Source: an uncultured OCS116 cluster bacterium (lineage in GTDB: Bacteria; Pseudomonadota; Alphaproteobacteria; Rhizobiales; TMED25). Taken from it: a stretch of DNA of 64,000 bases. Below are positions 25,324 to 33,960 of the stretch, piece by piece (position 1 is the first letter of the stretch; each line of letters begins with the position of its first letter). The position numbers and the translations under genes are program-made. The stretch spans positions 102,136-166,135 of the forward strand of contig CACMIP010000004.1 of assembly GCA_902613795.1 (NCBI GenBank), read 5' to 3'. Under the pieces are notes generated by a model. The model made no database searches, had not been told where the DNA came from, and saw nothing but the letters and a program-made list of their open reading frames with translations.

Positions 25324-25881
25324 ATGCAAATCGGATTTAAAAATTTTTCAACAGATAGTGCTGATAATTTTCGTCAATTAATGAACGCCGTCGCCTACCC
25401 TGGTGGCACTTTTGAGCTGACAAGATGTGACGTACCGAATGGTATATCACCTGCAGCTGGTAGCATCATTCTTACTCTTTGTGATTATACAAATTCTATA
25501 TATTTAGCCAAAAGTCATCACAGAGAAGAGATTATAAGATGGATAACATTTCATACAGGGGCAAAAATCACAGCTTCTGATATGTGTGACTTTGCAATTG
25601 GAGAGTGGTCTGAGCTCAAGAAAGTAGATAATTTTAAGCTTGGTACAGCAGAATACCCAGATAGATCATCAACCTTAATTGTAGATCAATCAGACGTTAA
25701 TTTCAGGCCTGTATATATACAAGGACCCGGAATTAAGCTTAAAAAAAAATGTAAGTTACCCGAGGTCGATTTGTTTAATGAAAATAATAATAAATTTCCT
25801 ATCGGTCTTGATTTTTATTTTACAAATGACCGGAAAATTATGGTTATCAACCGAACAACAAAAGTTATAGGGATCAAATAA
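25324..25881 (+). CDS. phnH: C-P lyase core complex subunit PhnH
   Basis: About 185 residues from ATG 25324, one base after the phnG stop; a longer in-frame start at 25276 would overlap phnG heavily and is not needed. Typical blocks: FRQLMNAVAYPGG near the start, GDTPxxA-like FHTGAKITASDMCDFAIG in the centre and GPGIK...FPIGLDFYF toward the end. PhnH is catalytically silent by itself but an essential part of the core complex. Confidence 0.93.
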   Translation: MQIGFKNFSTDSADNFRQLMNAVAYPGGTFELTRCDVPNGISPAAGSIILTLCDYTNSIYLAKSHHREEIIRWITFHTGAKITASDMCDFAIGEWSELKKVDNFKLGTAEYPDRSSTLIVDQSDVNFRPVYIQGPGIKLKKKCKLPEVDLFNENNNKFPIGLDFYFTNDRKIMVINRTTKVIGIK

Positions 25882-25883
25882 TA

Positions 25884-26951
25884 ATGTATGTAGCTGTAAA
25901 AGGTGGTGAAAAGGCAATAAAAAATGCCCATGATTGGCTAGCGCAAATCAGACGTGGTAATACCAAGATATCTGAGATAAAAATAAATCAATTATCTGAA
26001 CAGCTTACTTTATCTGTGGACCGAATAATCTCAGAGGGATCTTTATTCGACCGTGAGCTTGCTGCGCTTGCTTTAAAGCAATCTCGAGGTGATTTGATTG
26101 AAGCAATTTTTTTAATTCGGACGTTCAGAACAACTCTTCCACGTCTCGCGACAAGTAAGCCCATCAATACATCAAAAATGATATGTAAAAGGAGGATATC
26201 TGCGACCTTCAAGGATATCCCGGGTGGACAAAATTTAGGCCCAACTTTTGATTACACTCATCGATTATTAGATGGGTTAAAAGGTCCAAAAAATCTGGTC
26301 ATAGACACGGAAAGAGATAGAGCTGAAGATCTAGATATGCCGAAAATATTAGACCTATTAAACAAAGAAGGGCTCATTGAGGATCAGATTGATACTTTAG
26401 AAGAGCCTATAGATATAACCAGGTCTTCAATTCAATATCCCACAACAAGAGCTGCTCGTCTTCAAGCTCTATCTAGGGCTGACGAAGGTTTCCTACTTGG
26501 CCTCGCATATTCAACTCAACGTGGTTATGGAGGAACGCACGCTTTTATAGGAGAGCTTCGCATCGGGCTTGTTGCAGTTAATATGGAGATACCAGAACTT
26601 GAGATCACCATAACGGTCGCTGAAATTGAGGTAACTGAGTGTGAAACAATAAATCAGTTTACTGGAAGCAAAAAAGAACTAGCTAAATTTACAAGGGGAT
26701 ATGGATTGGTGATGGGTCAATGTGAAAGGAAGGCAATATCGATGGCTTTGGTTGACAGGGCACTGAGATGGAAAGAGCTAGGTGAGTCTTATCAGAATGT
26801 ACCAACACAAAATGAGGAATTTGTTATATCGCACTGTGATAACATACAATCCACAGGTTTCGTTGAGCACATCAAACTTCCTCATTACGTTGATTTTCAA
26901 TCTGAGCTAGAACTTGTTCGAAAAATTAGAAGTCAACAGATGAAAGACTAA
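25884..26951 (+). CDS. phnI: C-P lyase core complex subunit PhnI
   Basis: 355 residues, the normal family length. Blocks such as MYVAVKGGEKAI at the start, RRISATFKDIPGGQ (about 104-117), AxEGxL-like DEGFLLGLAYSTQRGYGGTHAFIGELR and ETINQFTG are diagnostic. It catalyses displacement of adenine from ATP by the phosphonate, working with PhnG, PhnH and PhnL. It follows phnH by 2 bp and precedes phnJ by 2 bp, a tight operon. Confidence 0.96.
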   Translation: MYVAVKGGEKAIKNAHDWLAQIRRGNTKISEIKINQLSEQLTLSVDRIISEGSLFDRELAALALKQSRGDLIEAIFLIRTFRTTLPRLATSKPINTSKMICKRRISATFKDIPGGQNLGPTFDYTHRLLDGLKGPKNLVIDTERDRAEDLDMPKILDLLNKEGLIEDQIDTLEEPIDITRSSIQYPTTRAARLQALSRADEGFLLGLAYSTQRGYGGTHAFIGELRIGLVAVNMEIPELEITITVAEIEVTECETINQFTGSKKELAKFTRGYGLVMGQCERKAISMALVDRALRWKELGESYQNVPTQNEEFVISHCDNIQSTGFVEHIKLPHYVDFQSELELVRKIRSQQMKD

Positions 26952-26953
26952 CT

Positions 26954-27802
26954 ATGGACGAATTAAAATATAATTTTGCGTACCTGGATGAGCAGACAAA
27001 GAAAACAATAAGAAGAGCAATTCTTAAAGGCCTATCTATTCCTGGTTATCAAGTTCCTTTTTCATCTCGGGAGATGCCAATGCCTTATGGATGGGGAACG
27101 GGCGGTATACAAGTTACATCATCATGCATCAAACAGGATGATACTCTAAAGGTTATAGACCAAGGATCAGATGATACAACCAATGCAGTTTCCATAAGAA
27201 ATTTCTTTAAACGTGTTACGAATGTTCAAACAACTGAAGATACTAATAAGGCAACAATAATCCAGACACGGCACAGAATTCCGGAGATCCCACTAGTCGA
27301 GAAGCAAATATTAATATATCAGGTTCCCACACCCGAGCCGTTTCGATTTTTGGAACCAAGTGAGTTTGAAACACGAAAAATTCATGCCCTGAAAGAGTAT
27401 GGTATAATGCACCTAAAGCTTTATGAAGATATATCAAAAAATGGACACATTTCAACATCATACAATTACCCTGTTCTTGTTGATGACAATTATATATCTG
27501 CACCATCTCCAATACCAAAATTTGATAATCCGAAAATGAATAATAATCCAGCTATACAGCTATTCGGTGCTGGGCGCGAACAACGTATTTATGCAATTCC
27601 ACCATATACAAAGGTTATCAGTCTCGATTTTGAGGATTATCCTTTTGAAGCAACCAAAGCGAACGCAGTATGCCAATTATGCGGAGCGACAGACTCATAC
27701 CTCGATGAAATTATTATTGATAATGCGGGTGGCAGAATGTTTGTATGTTCAGATACCAATTACTGCCAAAATAATTTACTAAAAAAAATATACAATCCAT
27801 GA
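26954..27802 (+). CDS. phnJ: C-P lyase (alpha-D-ribose 1-methylphosphonate 5-phosphate C-P-lyase) PhnJ
   Basis: 282 residues. A radical-SAM enzyme of unusual type that cleaves the C-P bond and releases the alkane (methane from methylphosphonate). The four conserved cysteines are present as C240, C243, C265 and C271 (CQLC...FVCSDTNYC), matching the three Fe-S ligands and the thiyl-radical cysteine of the E. coli enzyme almost position for position. The N-terminal PGYQVPFSSREMPMPYGWGTGG block carries the glycyl-radical region. It overlaps phnK by 4 bp (ATGA). Confidence 0.97.
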   Translation: MDELKYNFAYLDEQTKKTIRRAILKGLSIPGYQVPFSSREMPMPYGWGTGGIQVTSSCIKQDDTLKVIDQGSDDTTNAVSIRNFFKRVTNVQTTEDTNKATIIQTRHRIPEIPLVEKQILIYQVPTPEPFRFLEPSEFETRKIHALKEYGIMHLKLYEDISKNGHISTSYNYPVLVDDNYISAPSPIPKFDNPKMNNNPAIQLFGAGREQRIYAIPPYTKVISLDFEDYPFEATKANAVCQLCGATDSYLDEIIIDNAGGRMFVCSDTNYCQNNLLKKIYNP

Positions 27803-28575
27803 ATATGAATGAAATAATTAAAATTACAGATCTTACAAAAAGTTTCGGCAATATTATTGCATGTAGCTCAATCACTCTTGAAGTTTATCCAGGTGAGATA
27901 GTTGGAATTGTGGGTGAGTCAGGTTCGGGTAAAACCACACTTCTAAAATGCGCATCAGGCCTTTATAAGCCTGATTCAGGAGAAGTATTTTTTCGAAGTG
28001 ATGATAATTATGTACAAAATATCTGTAATATTAGTGAGCCTGATTTAAGACAGCTGATGCGAACGGACTGGTCTTTTATTCATCAAAATCCGAGAGATGG
28101 CCTAAGAATGAATATAAGCGCTGGAGGTAATATAGGTGAGAAGCTTATGGCCATCGGAAATAGACACTATGGTAATATTAGAGAGGCCGCAGCTGCCTGG
28201 CTTGAAAAAGTAGAGATCGACTCTAGCCGAATAGATGAACTTCCATCAAACTTTTCAGGCGGTATGCAGCAGCGTTTGCAGATTGCAAGATGTCTTATTA
28301 CAGAGCCTAAACTGATCTATATGGATGAGCCAACAGGTGGTTTGGATGTATCGGTGCAAGCCAAGATTCTAGATTTAATAAAGAAATTAGTGGAAGAATT
28401 AAACATAGCTGCGGTCATTGTTACGCATGATCTTGGTGTTGTTCGTTTGCTTGCCGATAGAGTACTTGTTATGAAGGATGGCCATATCGTTGAGCAGGGC
28501 ATTACGGATCAGGTTCTTGATGATCCTCACCACGCATATACTCAATTGCTAGTCAGCTCAATAATACAGGTGTAG
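27799..28575 (+). CDS. phnK: C-P lyase ABC-type ATPase PhnK
   Basis: 258 residues of an ABC ATPase. Walker A is GESGSGKT (39-46), signature FSGGMQQRL, Walker B LIYMDEP followed by TGGLDVSVQA, and the H-loop THDLGVVR. The SGGMQQRLQIAR text is characteristic of PhnK rather than a transporter ATPase. It binds the C-P lyase core complex. It starts inside the phnJ stop codon. Confidence 0.95.
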   Translation: MNMNEIIKITDLTKSFGNIIACSSITLEVYPGEIVGIVGESGSGKTTLLKCASGLYKPDSGEVFFRSDDNYVQNICNISEPDLRQLMRTDWSFIHQNPRDGLRMNISAGGNIGEKLMAIGNRHYGNIREAAAAWLEKVEIDSSRIDELPSNFSGGMQQRLQIARCLITEPKLIYMDEPTGGLDVSVQAKILDLIKKLVEELNIAAVIVTHDLGVVRLLADRVLVMKDGHIVEQGITDQVLDDPHHAYTQLLVSSIIQV

Positions 28576-28577
28576 TC

Positions 28578-29246
28578 GTGATCGAATTAAAAGATATATC
28601 CAAATCCTTTAGGTTATACACTCAAAATAGTGCCAAAATTACCGTTTTTAAAGATGTTAATCTAACAGTAAATCGAGGAGAGCTCGTTGCTTTTACGGGT
28701 AAATCTGGCTCAGGAAAAACAACATTGATGAAGATGATATATGGTAACTATCTACCTTCAAAAGGTTCAATATTAGTTGATAAGACTGATATTACAAAAA
28801 TTAATCTTCAAGATCTAATTCGAATTCGTAACCATAAAATGGGCTATATAAGTCAATTCTTAAGAGTTATTCCTCGGGTTTCAACAATGAATATTGTATC
28901 GGACTCTTTGATAAAATTAGGATCTGAAAAAGAAGATGCATTGGCGCAAGCATCTGAACTCTTAAATTTCCTTGATATACCACGTAAACTCTGGAATTTA
29001 TCACCCTTGACGTTCTCGGGTGGAGAACAACAAAGGATAAATATTGCTCGTGCAATGATTTGTAATTATCCATATTTTCTGCTTGATGAGCCTACTGCAA
29101 GCTTGGATAATAAGAATATAGAGAAAGTTATTACTCTAATCGACAAGTTAAAAAAAAATGGATGTGCGATCATTGGTATTTTTCATGACGAAATGATTCG
29201 TAACGAGATAGCTGATCGGGAAATAGATGTTAATTCATTCAAATGA
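28578..29246 (+). CDS. phnL: C-P lyase ABC-type ATPase PhnL
   Basis: 222 residues, GTG start at 28578, two bases after the phnK stop. Walker A GKSGSGKT (41-48), signature FSGGEQQRI, Walker B YFLLDEPTASLD, H-loop GIFHDE. PhnL supports the nucleosidase step and docks with PhnK on the core complex. It overlaps phnN by 4 bp. Slightly shorter than E. coli PhnL at the N terminus. Confidence 0.94.
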   Translation: MIELKDISKSFRLYTQNSAKITVFKDVNLTVNRGELVAFTGKSGSGKTTLMKMIYGNYLPSKGSILVDKTDITKINLQDLIRIRNHKMGYISQFLRVIPRVSTMNIVSDSLIKLGSEKEDALAQASELLNFLDIPRKLWNLSPLTFSGGEQQRINIARAMICNYPYFLLDEPTASLDNKNIEKVITLIDKLKKNGCAIIGIFHDEMIRNEIADREIDVNSFK

Positions 29247-29782
29247 CTGAGGTATCTGGCAAACTGATATGTGTTGTCGGACCATCTGGTGTAGGTAAAG
29301 ACACTCTCATCAGAGGCGCAAGAAAAATTTTGAAAAAGAAAGTCTTTGTAACAAGGCACATTACACGACCAAATACAGCGGATGCAGAGACTCATATTTT
29401 TGTGAATAAAGCCACGTTTGACAAGATGATGCACAATGACAATTTCATGCTAAACTGGAGCGCAAATGATCTACACTATGGCATTTCAAATGAATATCTT
29501 GCAAAAATACAAAACGGCTTGGACGTTATTTTTAATGGATCAAGAAGGGCATTGAGTGAGATCCAATCAAAGTATCCAAATATTTATATTATATGGATTA
29601 CTGCCAGTAAGGTTAAGGTAAAAGAAAGGCTCATAAAAAGGGGTCGAGAGAGCGAGGAAAAAATTGAGGGACGCCTAAAATATTTAAATTTGGCAATTCC
29701 AGAGAAGGCTATAATAGTCGATAATAGTGGTACAATTGAGGCTGGCATTCAAAGTTTGGTTGATGCTATTTGCAATTTATAA
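29243..29782 (+). CDS. phnN: Ribose 1,5-bisphosphate phosphokinase PhnN
   Basis: 179 residues of the guanylate-kinase fold. P-loop GPSGVGKDT (13-21), RHITRP (about 39-44) and the LID block RLIKRGRESEEKIEGRLK are typical. It phosphorylates ribose 1,5-bisphosphate to PRPP, returning the ribose from C-P lyase to nucleotide metabolism. Its end overlaps the convergent DUF1045 gene by 17 bp. Confidence 0.93.
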   Translation: MTEVSGKLICVVGPSGVGKDTLIRGARKILKKKVFVTRHITRPNTADAETHIFVNKATFDKMMHNDNFMLNWSANDLHYGISNEYLAKIQNGLDVIFNGSRRALSEIQSKYPNIYIIWITASKVKVKERLIKRGRESEEKIEGRLKYLNLAIPEKAIIVDNSGTIEAGIQSLVDAICNL

Positions 29783-30461
29783 TCGTACTATCAAGTATAT
29801 GAAACATTCCATTTTGATCTTCACCCATCAGGCATAAATTATCTAATTTCATTGGTTTTGAAATAATTTCTTGAAAGTATTCATTACAAATCTTTTCCTC
29901 GGCTATTCCATCTTCTGAATTCGAGAGTTTACCCAGCGTCATATGAAACCTGAATTCTTCAAAAACATACGGGTAGCCCCAACTGTAGAAATATTCTTTT
30001 TGTCTTAATGAATAACTCGATAAGTTCCTCTTTTCGATGTCTGACTCGTTAAGTTCATCTCTAAATTGATCGAATTCTTTTACAATATCAGCTGCAAGTG
30101 AATGAATTTTGGTTGTATCAGAATTTGGAGTGATAGCGATAAAATCTGAAATTTTCTTAATTGAAATATTATTAAAGATGCAGCCATCATAACGCGTACC
30201 GGTATCTTGAAAAAAAGAAATTAGATCATCTAGTTCATAACCTTTTCTGAGTCTAAATGGTGCCTTGAGGGTCGCATGAAGTCCGTATTTGCGTGCCTTT
30301 TCAATTACTAAAAGGTGTTCATCAGTTCCCTTATTATGTATTCCATTTACTTCGGACCCTCGCAATGGATCCCATCCAAACCAACGTATGCCCAAATCAT
30401 AAAATAAGCTATCTGATTGTGGCATAAAATATATCGCAAATCGGGTGTACTTTTTATTCAT
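29766..30461 (-). CDS. DUF1045, 2H-phosphoesterase-like protein of phosphonate metabolism
   Basis: About 231 residues from the start at 30461; an in-frame start at 30503 would add 14 unlikely residues. Two H-x-T motifs, H62-A-T64 (GLHATLKAPF) and H173-M-T175 (RFHMTLGKL), are the catalytic pair of 2H phosphodiesterases. The family is known to accompany phn genes in alphaproteobacteria. Since no phnP is present, it is a plausible replacement for PhnP, which opens 5-phosphoribosyl 1,2-cyclic phosphate; this is inference. Convergent with phnN, with overlapping 3' ends. Confidence 0.85.
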   Translation of the reverse strand: MNKKYTRFAIYFMPQSDSLFYDLGIRWFGWDPLRGSEVNGIHNKGTDEHLLVIEKARKYGLHATLKAPFRLRKGYELDDLISFFQDTGTRYDGCIFNNISIKKISDFIAITPNSDTTKIHSLAADIVKEFDQFRDELNESDIEKRNLSSYSLRQKEYFYSWGYPYVFEEFRFHMTLGKLSNSEDGIAEEKICNEYFQEIISKPMKLDNLCLMGEDQNGMFHILDSTIINCK

Positions 30462-30705
30462 TAAAAGCTTTTCTAAGAGTAAATTATTACATAATTGTAT
30501 CACTTACTAATTGATCTAAAATAATTTTATTTATTTGTGAGCGATAGGATAAATGTATTTAATTTTTTTATTGTGGATATTTTCCTAAATTCAATAGTGT
30601 CACATATATTTAAAATTTTCTCAACAATTCTGTAAAGATATTAATTAAAGATTTCTTCATGCGTTAAACAAAGTTAATTAAACTTTAAAATTCAAGGAGA
30701 AGAAA

Positions 30706-31590
30706 ATGCGTAAATTTATAATAGGATTTTGTGCTATATTATTGATGACTGTCACTTCAATAAATGCAAATGCTAAAGACTACAAAATCGCAGTTACTGA
30801 TATTCAAGGTATGGATGCCTTAATTTCAGAATGGGGGCCATTCATTGATGCTTTATCAGACGTAACTGGCGATTCATTCGAATTTTTTGATGTTGCAAAT
30901 CAAACAGCAACAGCAGAAGCAATGAGATCAAATAGGGTTGATTTTGCGATTACTGGCCCAGCTGAGTATGTCGCCATATCAAAGCTTACTGATGGAAAAG
31001 CAATGATTGGGCTCGCGAGACCTGATTATTACTGTGGAATTGTTGTTAAAAATTCAAGCGGCTATACTAAGGTCACAGATCTAAAAGGAACAACAGTTTC
31101 ATTTGCCGGACCGGGATCAACGTCCGGTCATTTCTGCCCAATGCAAGTGCTAATGGACCATGGTGTAGATCCAATGAGCGACATAAAAGTTATTCATACA
31201 AAGAAAAGCCTACAGCATGCAGGTTTGGTGCGTGATGACACTCAAGCTATAGGCGTTAAAGTTAGTTCTTGGATAAAATATGATCGATCAAAAGAGCCAA
31301 ACGGCAACGGAGACTATAAAGTTTTAGCACGATCAGGCGATTTGCCTTACGATATGCTTATGGCTAATGGTACGATCTCTGACTCAGAGATTGCTAGAAT
31401 AAAAGCTGCAATAGTCGAAAATGAAGAGGTACTAATTGCTGCTATCCTAGCAGGAATCAATGATGAAGGTGAAATGGCTAACGATAAATATGAGGGTACA
31501 AGATTGCTCGAAGTGGACGACTCAGATTATGATGTCGTAAGAAATATGTATCGTACAGCAGGCCTCCCTGAATTCGATATCATGGACTAA
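30706..31590 (+). CDS. phnD: Phosphonate ABC transporter substrate-binding protein PhnD
   Basis: 294 residues with a signal peptide (about 1-23, ending ANA) and the type-2 periplasmic-binding fold. PhnD blocks: VTDIQGMDALISEWGPF, a phosphonate-binding loop FAITGPAEY and TVSFAGPGSTSGHFCP. AAGGAGAAG precedes the ATG. A 244-bp leader separates it from the divergent DUF1045 gene and probably contains its own promoter. A strong hairpin after its stop may raise its level over phnC and phnE. Confidence 0.93.
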   Translation: MRKFIIGFCAILLMTVTSINANAKDYKIAVTDIQGMDALISEWGPFIDALSDVTGDSFEFFDVANQTATAEAMRSNRVDFAITGPAEYVAISKLTDGKAMIGLARPDYYCGIVVKNSSGYTKVTDLKGTTVSFAGPGSTSGHFCPMQVLMDHGVDPMSDIKVIHTKKSLQHAGLVRDDTQAIGVKVSSWIKYDRSKEPNGNGDYKVLARSGDLPYDMLMANGTISDSEIARIKAAIVENEEVLIAAILAGINDEGEMANDKYEGTRLLEVDDSDYDVVRNMYRTAGLPEFDIMD

Positions 31591-31602
31591 ACAGAAATGG
31601 GA

Positions 31603-31627
31603 TTTGGGCCGGTTAAACCGGCCCAAA
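31603..31627 (+). terminator. Intercistronic GC-rich stem-loop between phnD and phnC
   Basis: Ten perfect pairs, TTTGGGCCGG (31603-31612) with CCGGCCCAAA (31618-31627), around the loop TTAAA. Only CATTTTACA separates it from the phnC ATG, so there is no room for an ordinary U-tract. It is more likely a 3' stabiliser or partial terminator giving more PhnD than PhnC/PhnE, and may also limit ribosome access to phnC. Confidence 0.6.
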
Positions 31628-31636
31628 CATTTTACA

Positions 31637-32398
31637 ATGAATGCAATTGAAGTTAAACACTTATCAAAATCATATGCTGATTTTGAAGTTTTAAGGGACA
31701 TTTCCTTTACAATAGGAGTAGGTGAGTCAATAGCAATTATAGGCTCAAACGGTGCGGGTAAATCAACCTTACTAAAATGCTTAACTCGAATAACTGAACC
31801 ATCACAAGGTTCAATTAACGTATTCGGGGATCCGATCTTGAAATTCAGGACAGGCGCACTGAGAAGAATGCGTTCATCCATCGGAGTAGTATTCCAAAAA
31901 CATAATCTTGTACCCAGATTATCAGTTCTAACAAATGTAATTCATGGGGATATAGGTCGCTTGCACAATGTTTCAAAATTTCCACTGGCAGGGATAAGAA
32001 ATTGGGGACAAATAAGTGCGAGTAATCGAACTAGAAAAAAAGCTATGGAAGCATTAGAAATGGTGAGTTTATCTCATTTGGCCTTGCAGAGAGCAGACAC
32101 ACTATCAGGCGGACAATCACAAAGAGTTGCGATTGCAAGAGCGCTGATGCAAGAGCCTAATATGATATTGGCTGATGAACCGGTTGCAAGTCTAGATCCA
32201 GTAGCAGCAAACGATGTAATGAGCCTTTTTTATGATTTGTGTAAGAATAAAAATATAACACTAATATTCACCTCACATAATGTTGAGCATGCACTTGAGT
32301 ATGGTAACAAAGTGTTAGCAATAAAAAATGGTCGATTGAGTCTTTTTAAAGACTCAAACTCTATAGAAATAAAAACTCTGCAGGCTGAATATGACTGA
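31637..32398 (+). CDS. phnC: Phosphonate ABC transporter ATP-binding protein PhnC
   Basis: About 253 residues from ATG 31637; the longer frame from TTG 31604 would run through the hairpin. Walker A GSNGAGKST, signature LSGGQSQRV, Walker B MILADEPVASLDP, H-loop FTSHNVEHA. Typical PhnC text VVFQKHNLVPRLSVLTNVIHG is present. It powers uptake through PhnE. No clear ribosome site is visible before the ATG. It overlaps phnE by 8 bp. Confidence 0.94.
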   Translation: MNAIEVKHLSKSYADFEVLRDISFTIGVGESIAIIGSNGAGKSTLLKCLTRITEPSQGSINVFGDPILKFRTGALRRMRSSIGVVFQKHNLVPRLSVLTNVIHGDIGRLHNVSKFPLAGIRNWGQISASNRTRKKAMEALEMVSLSHLALQRADTLSGGQSQRVAIARALMQEPNMILADEPVASLDPVAANDVMSLFYDLCKNKNITLIFTSHNVEHALEYGNKVLAIKNGRLSLFKDSNSIEIKTLQAEYD

Positions 32399-33278
32399 TA
32401 GCCCAATAGATATAGATAAGAAATCAGAGTTAAATAATTTACCACGAAGATACAAGAAAATTAGTATCACTAGATATTTTATTTATTTGGCCTTGATTGT
32501 AATGGTCATTTGGTCATTCCAAGGTTCACAATTCAGCTTTGAAGGTCTGCTCGATAGCACGCAATATTTTAAAAGATTTTTGGGTGAGGCCTTTCCTTCC
32601 ATTGGCATACTCGGAGAAAATGAGCATAGCATAACCTGGAAAGATACGTTTCGATATACGCGGGAATTAATTGAAACTTTCCAAATGGCATTTACGGGTA
32701 CACTGCTTGGTATAATATTTGGCTTCATACTGGCATTATTATCATCTAAGGGTTTGCTTGGTAATTCTCGTCCCATGAGACTTGTTCAAGAAACAGTAAA
32801 GGCATTAATATTATTATTTAGAACTGTTCCAGATCTTGTTTGGGCCATAATTTTTGTTATGCTTGTTGGCTTAGGAGCTTTTGCAGGAACATTGACCATA
32901 ATGGTTGATACTATTGGATTTTGCGGAAGATTTTTTGCAGAAGAAATGGAAGATGTTGATAAAAGTCCTGCAGATGCACTTGAAAGCTGCGGCGCAACAA
33001 AGCTTGATGCAACTTTTGCTGCTGTCGTACCCGCTGCGATGCCTGGATTAATTACAACTTCACTCTTTGCATTTGAAAAAGCTATCAGAGGATCTGTTGT
33101 TTTAGGGCTTGTTGGAGCAGGTGGAATCGGTATGAGTCTGAATGCCCTCTTTAATTGGATGGCATATGACAGAGCGATGGTGATTATAGGGATGATATTC
33201 GCTTTGATTTTTGTTGTAGAGCAAGTTAGTCAATACTTGAGAAGAAAGGTTACACAAAATGAAGAAAAACGAATTTGA
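32391..33278 (+). CDS. phnE: Phosphonate ABC transporter permease PhnE
   Basis: 295 residues with about six membrane helices. The EAA-like loop is in the FFAEEMEDVDKSPADALESCGATKLDATFAAVVPAA segment (about 182-217), coupling to PhnC. LFRTVPDLVWAIIFV is another PhnE block. One PhnE copy only, so the permease is presumably a homodimer. Its 3' end overlaps the following methyltransferase gene by 20 bp. Confidence 0.94.
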   Translation: MTDSPIDIDKKSELNNLPRRYKKISITRYFIYLALIVMVIWSFQGSQFSFEGLLDSTQYFKRFLGEAFPSIGILGENEHSITWKDTFRYTRELIETFQMAFTGTLLGIIFGFILALLSSKGLLGNSRPMRLVQETVKALILLFRTVPDLVWAIIFVMLVGLGAFAGTLTIMVDTIGFCGRFFAEEMEDVDKSPADALESCGATKLDATFAAVVPAAMPGLITTSLFAFEKAIRGSVVLGLVGAGGIGMSLNALFNWMAYDRAMVIIGMIFALIFVVEQVSQYLRRKVTQNEEKRI

Positions 33279-33924
33279 AACAGCCTATGAGGCCTGGAAC
33301 AATGTTTGGGCTGATGAGAGGGGTAGGATTGATTGGATGGTACCTGAACCATTTATTACGAGCAAGGTATCCTATTTGAAAGATAATGGCGTAAAAGAAA
33401 TTCTTGATTTGGGTTCTGGTATTGGACGCCATAGCTTAGAACTTGCCAAAGCTGGCTTTAAAGTATCCGCCATTGATGCAAGTGAAACAGGCATCGTCTA
33501 CTTAAATGAAATGATCACAAAATACGATCTAAAAAATATAGACACTCTTATTGGGTCATTTACAAACATACCATACGATGAAAACTCATTTGATGCGATT
33601 GTATCATTTAATGTAATATACCATGGCAATCATGAGTCGGTGATTAATGCTATCAATGAAATCAAGAGAGTAATGCGTCCAGGTGGATTTTTAATAATAA
33701 GCATGCTCTCCAAAAAAAATGTAGGCTACGGGAAAGGTGAATTAGTAGCAGAAAATACGTGGACAAAAGATCAGGGCAATGAGGTTGGGCACCCACATTA
33801 TTATGTAAATGAGCACGATATTGTGGATCTTTTTAAAGATTTTGAGATATATGAAATGCTGGACACTGCTCATAAAAAACCAAACTCCTATCACTGGCAC
33901 ATATTTTCAAAATTTTTAAATTAG
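33259..33924 (+). CDS. Class I SAM-dependent methyltransferase in the phn operon
   Basis: 221 residues. Motif I is LDLGSGIG (49-56) with the acidic D74 (VSAIDAS) after it; the AIVSFNVIYHGNHE block and the RVMRPGGFLIISML block are motifs II/III of methyltransf_11-type enzymes, with some TehB likeness. The start overlaps phnE by 20 bp, so translation is coupled. Substrate unknown. Coupling to a phosphonate importer suggests it modifies or detoxifies a product of phosphonate metabolism; this is inference. Confidence 0.85.
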   Translation: MKKNEFETAYEAWNNVWADERGRIDWMVPEPFITSKVSYLKDNGVKEILDLGSGIGRHSLELAKAGFKVSAIDASETGIVYLNEMITKYDLKNIDTLIGSFTNIPYDENSFDAIVSFNVIYHGNHESVINAINEIKRVMRPGGFLIISMLSKKNVGYGKGELVAENTWTKDQGNEVGHPHYYVNEHDIVDLFKDFEIYEMLDTAHKKPNSYHWHIFSKFLN

Positions 33925-33960
33925 TATATTTAATTTTCCATTACTGTTAAAAATATAAAA

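Noticed and set aside
30504..30705. Pho box upstream of phnD
   Set aside because: A lone GTGTCAC near 30597 is present but no second half-site lies 11 bp away.
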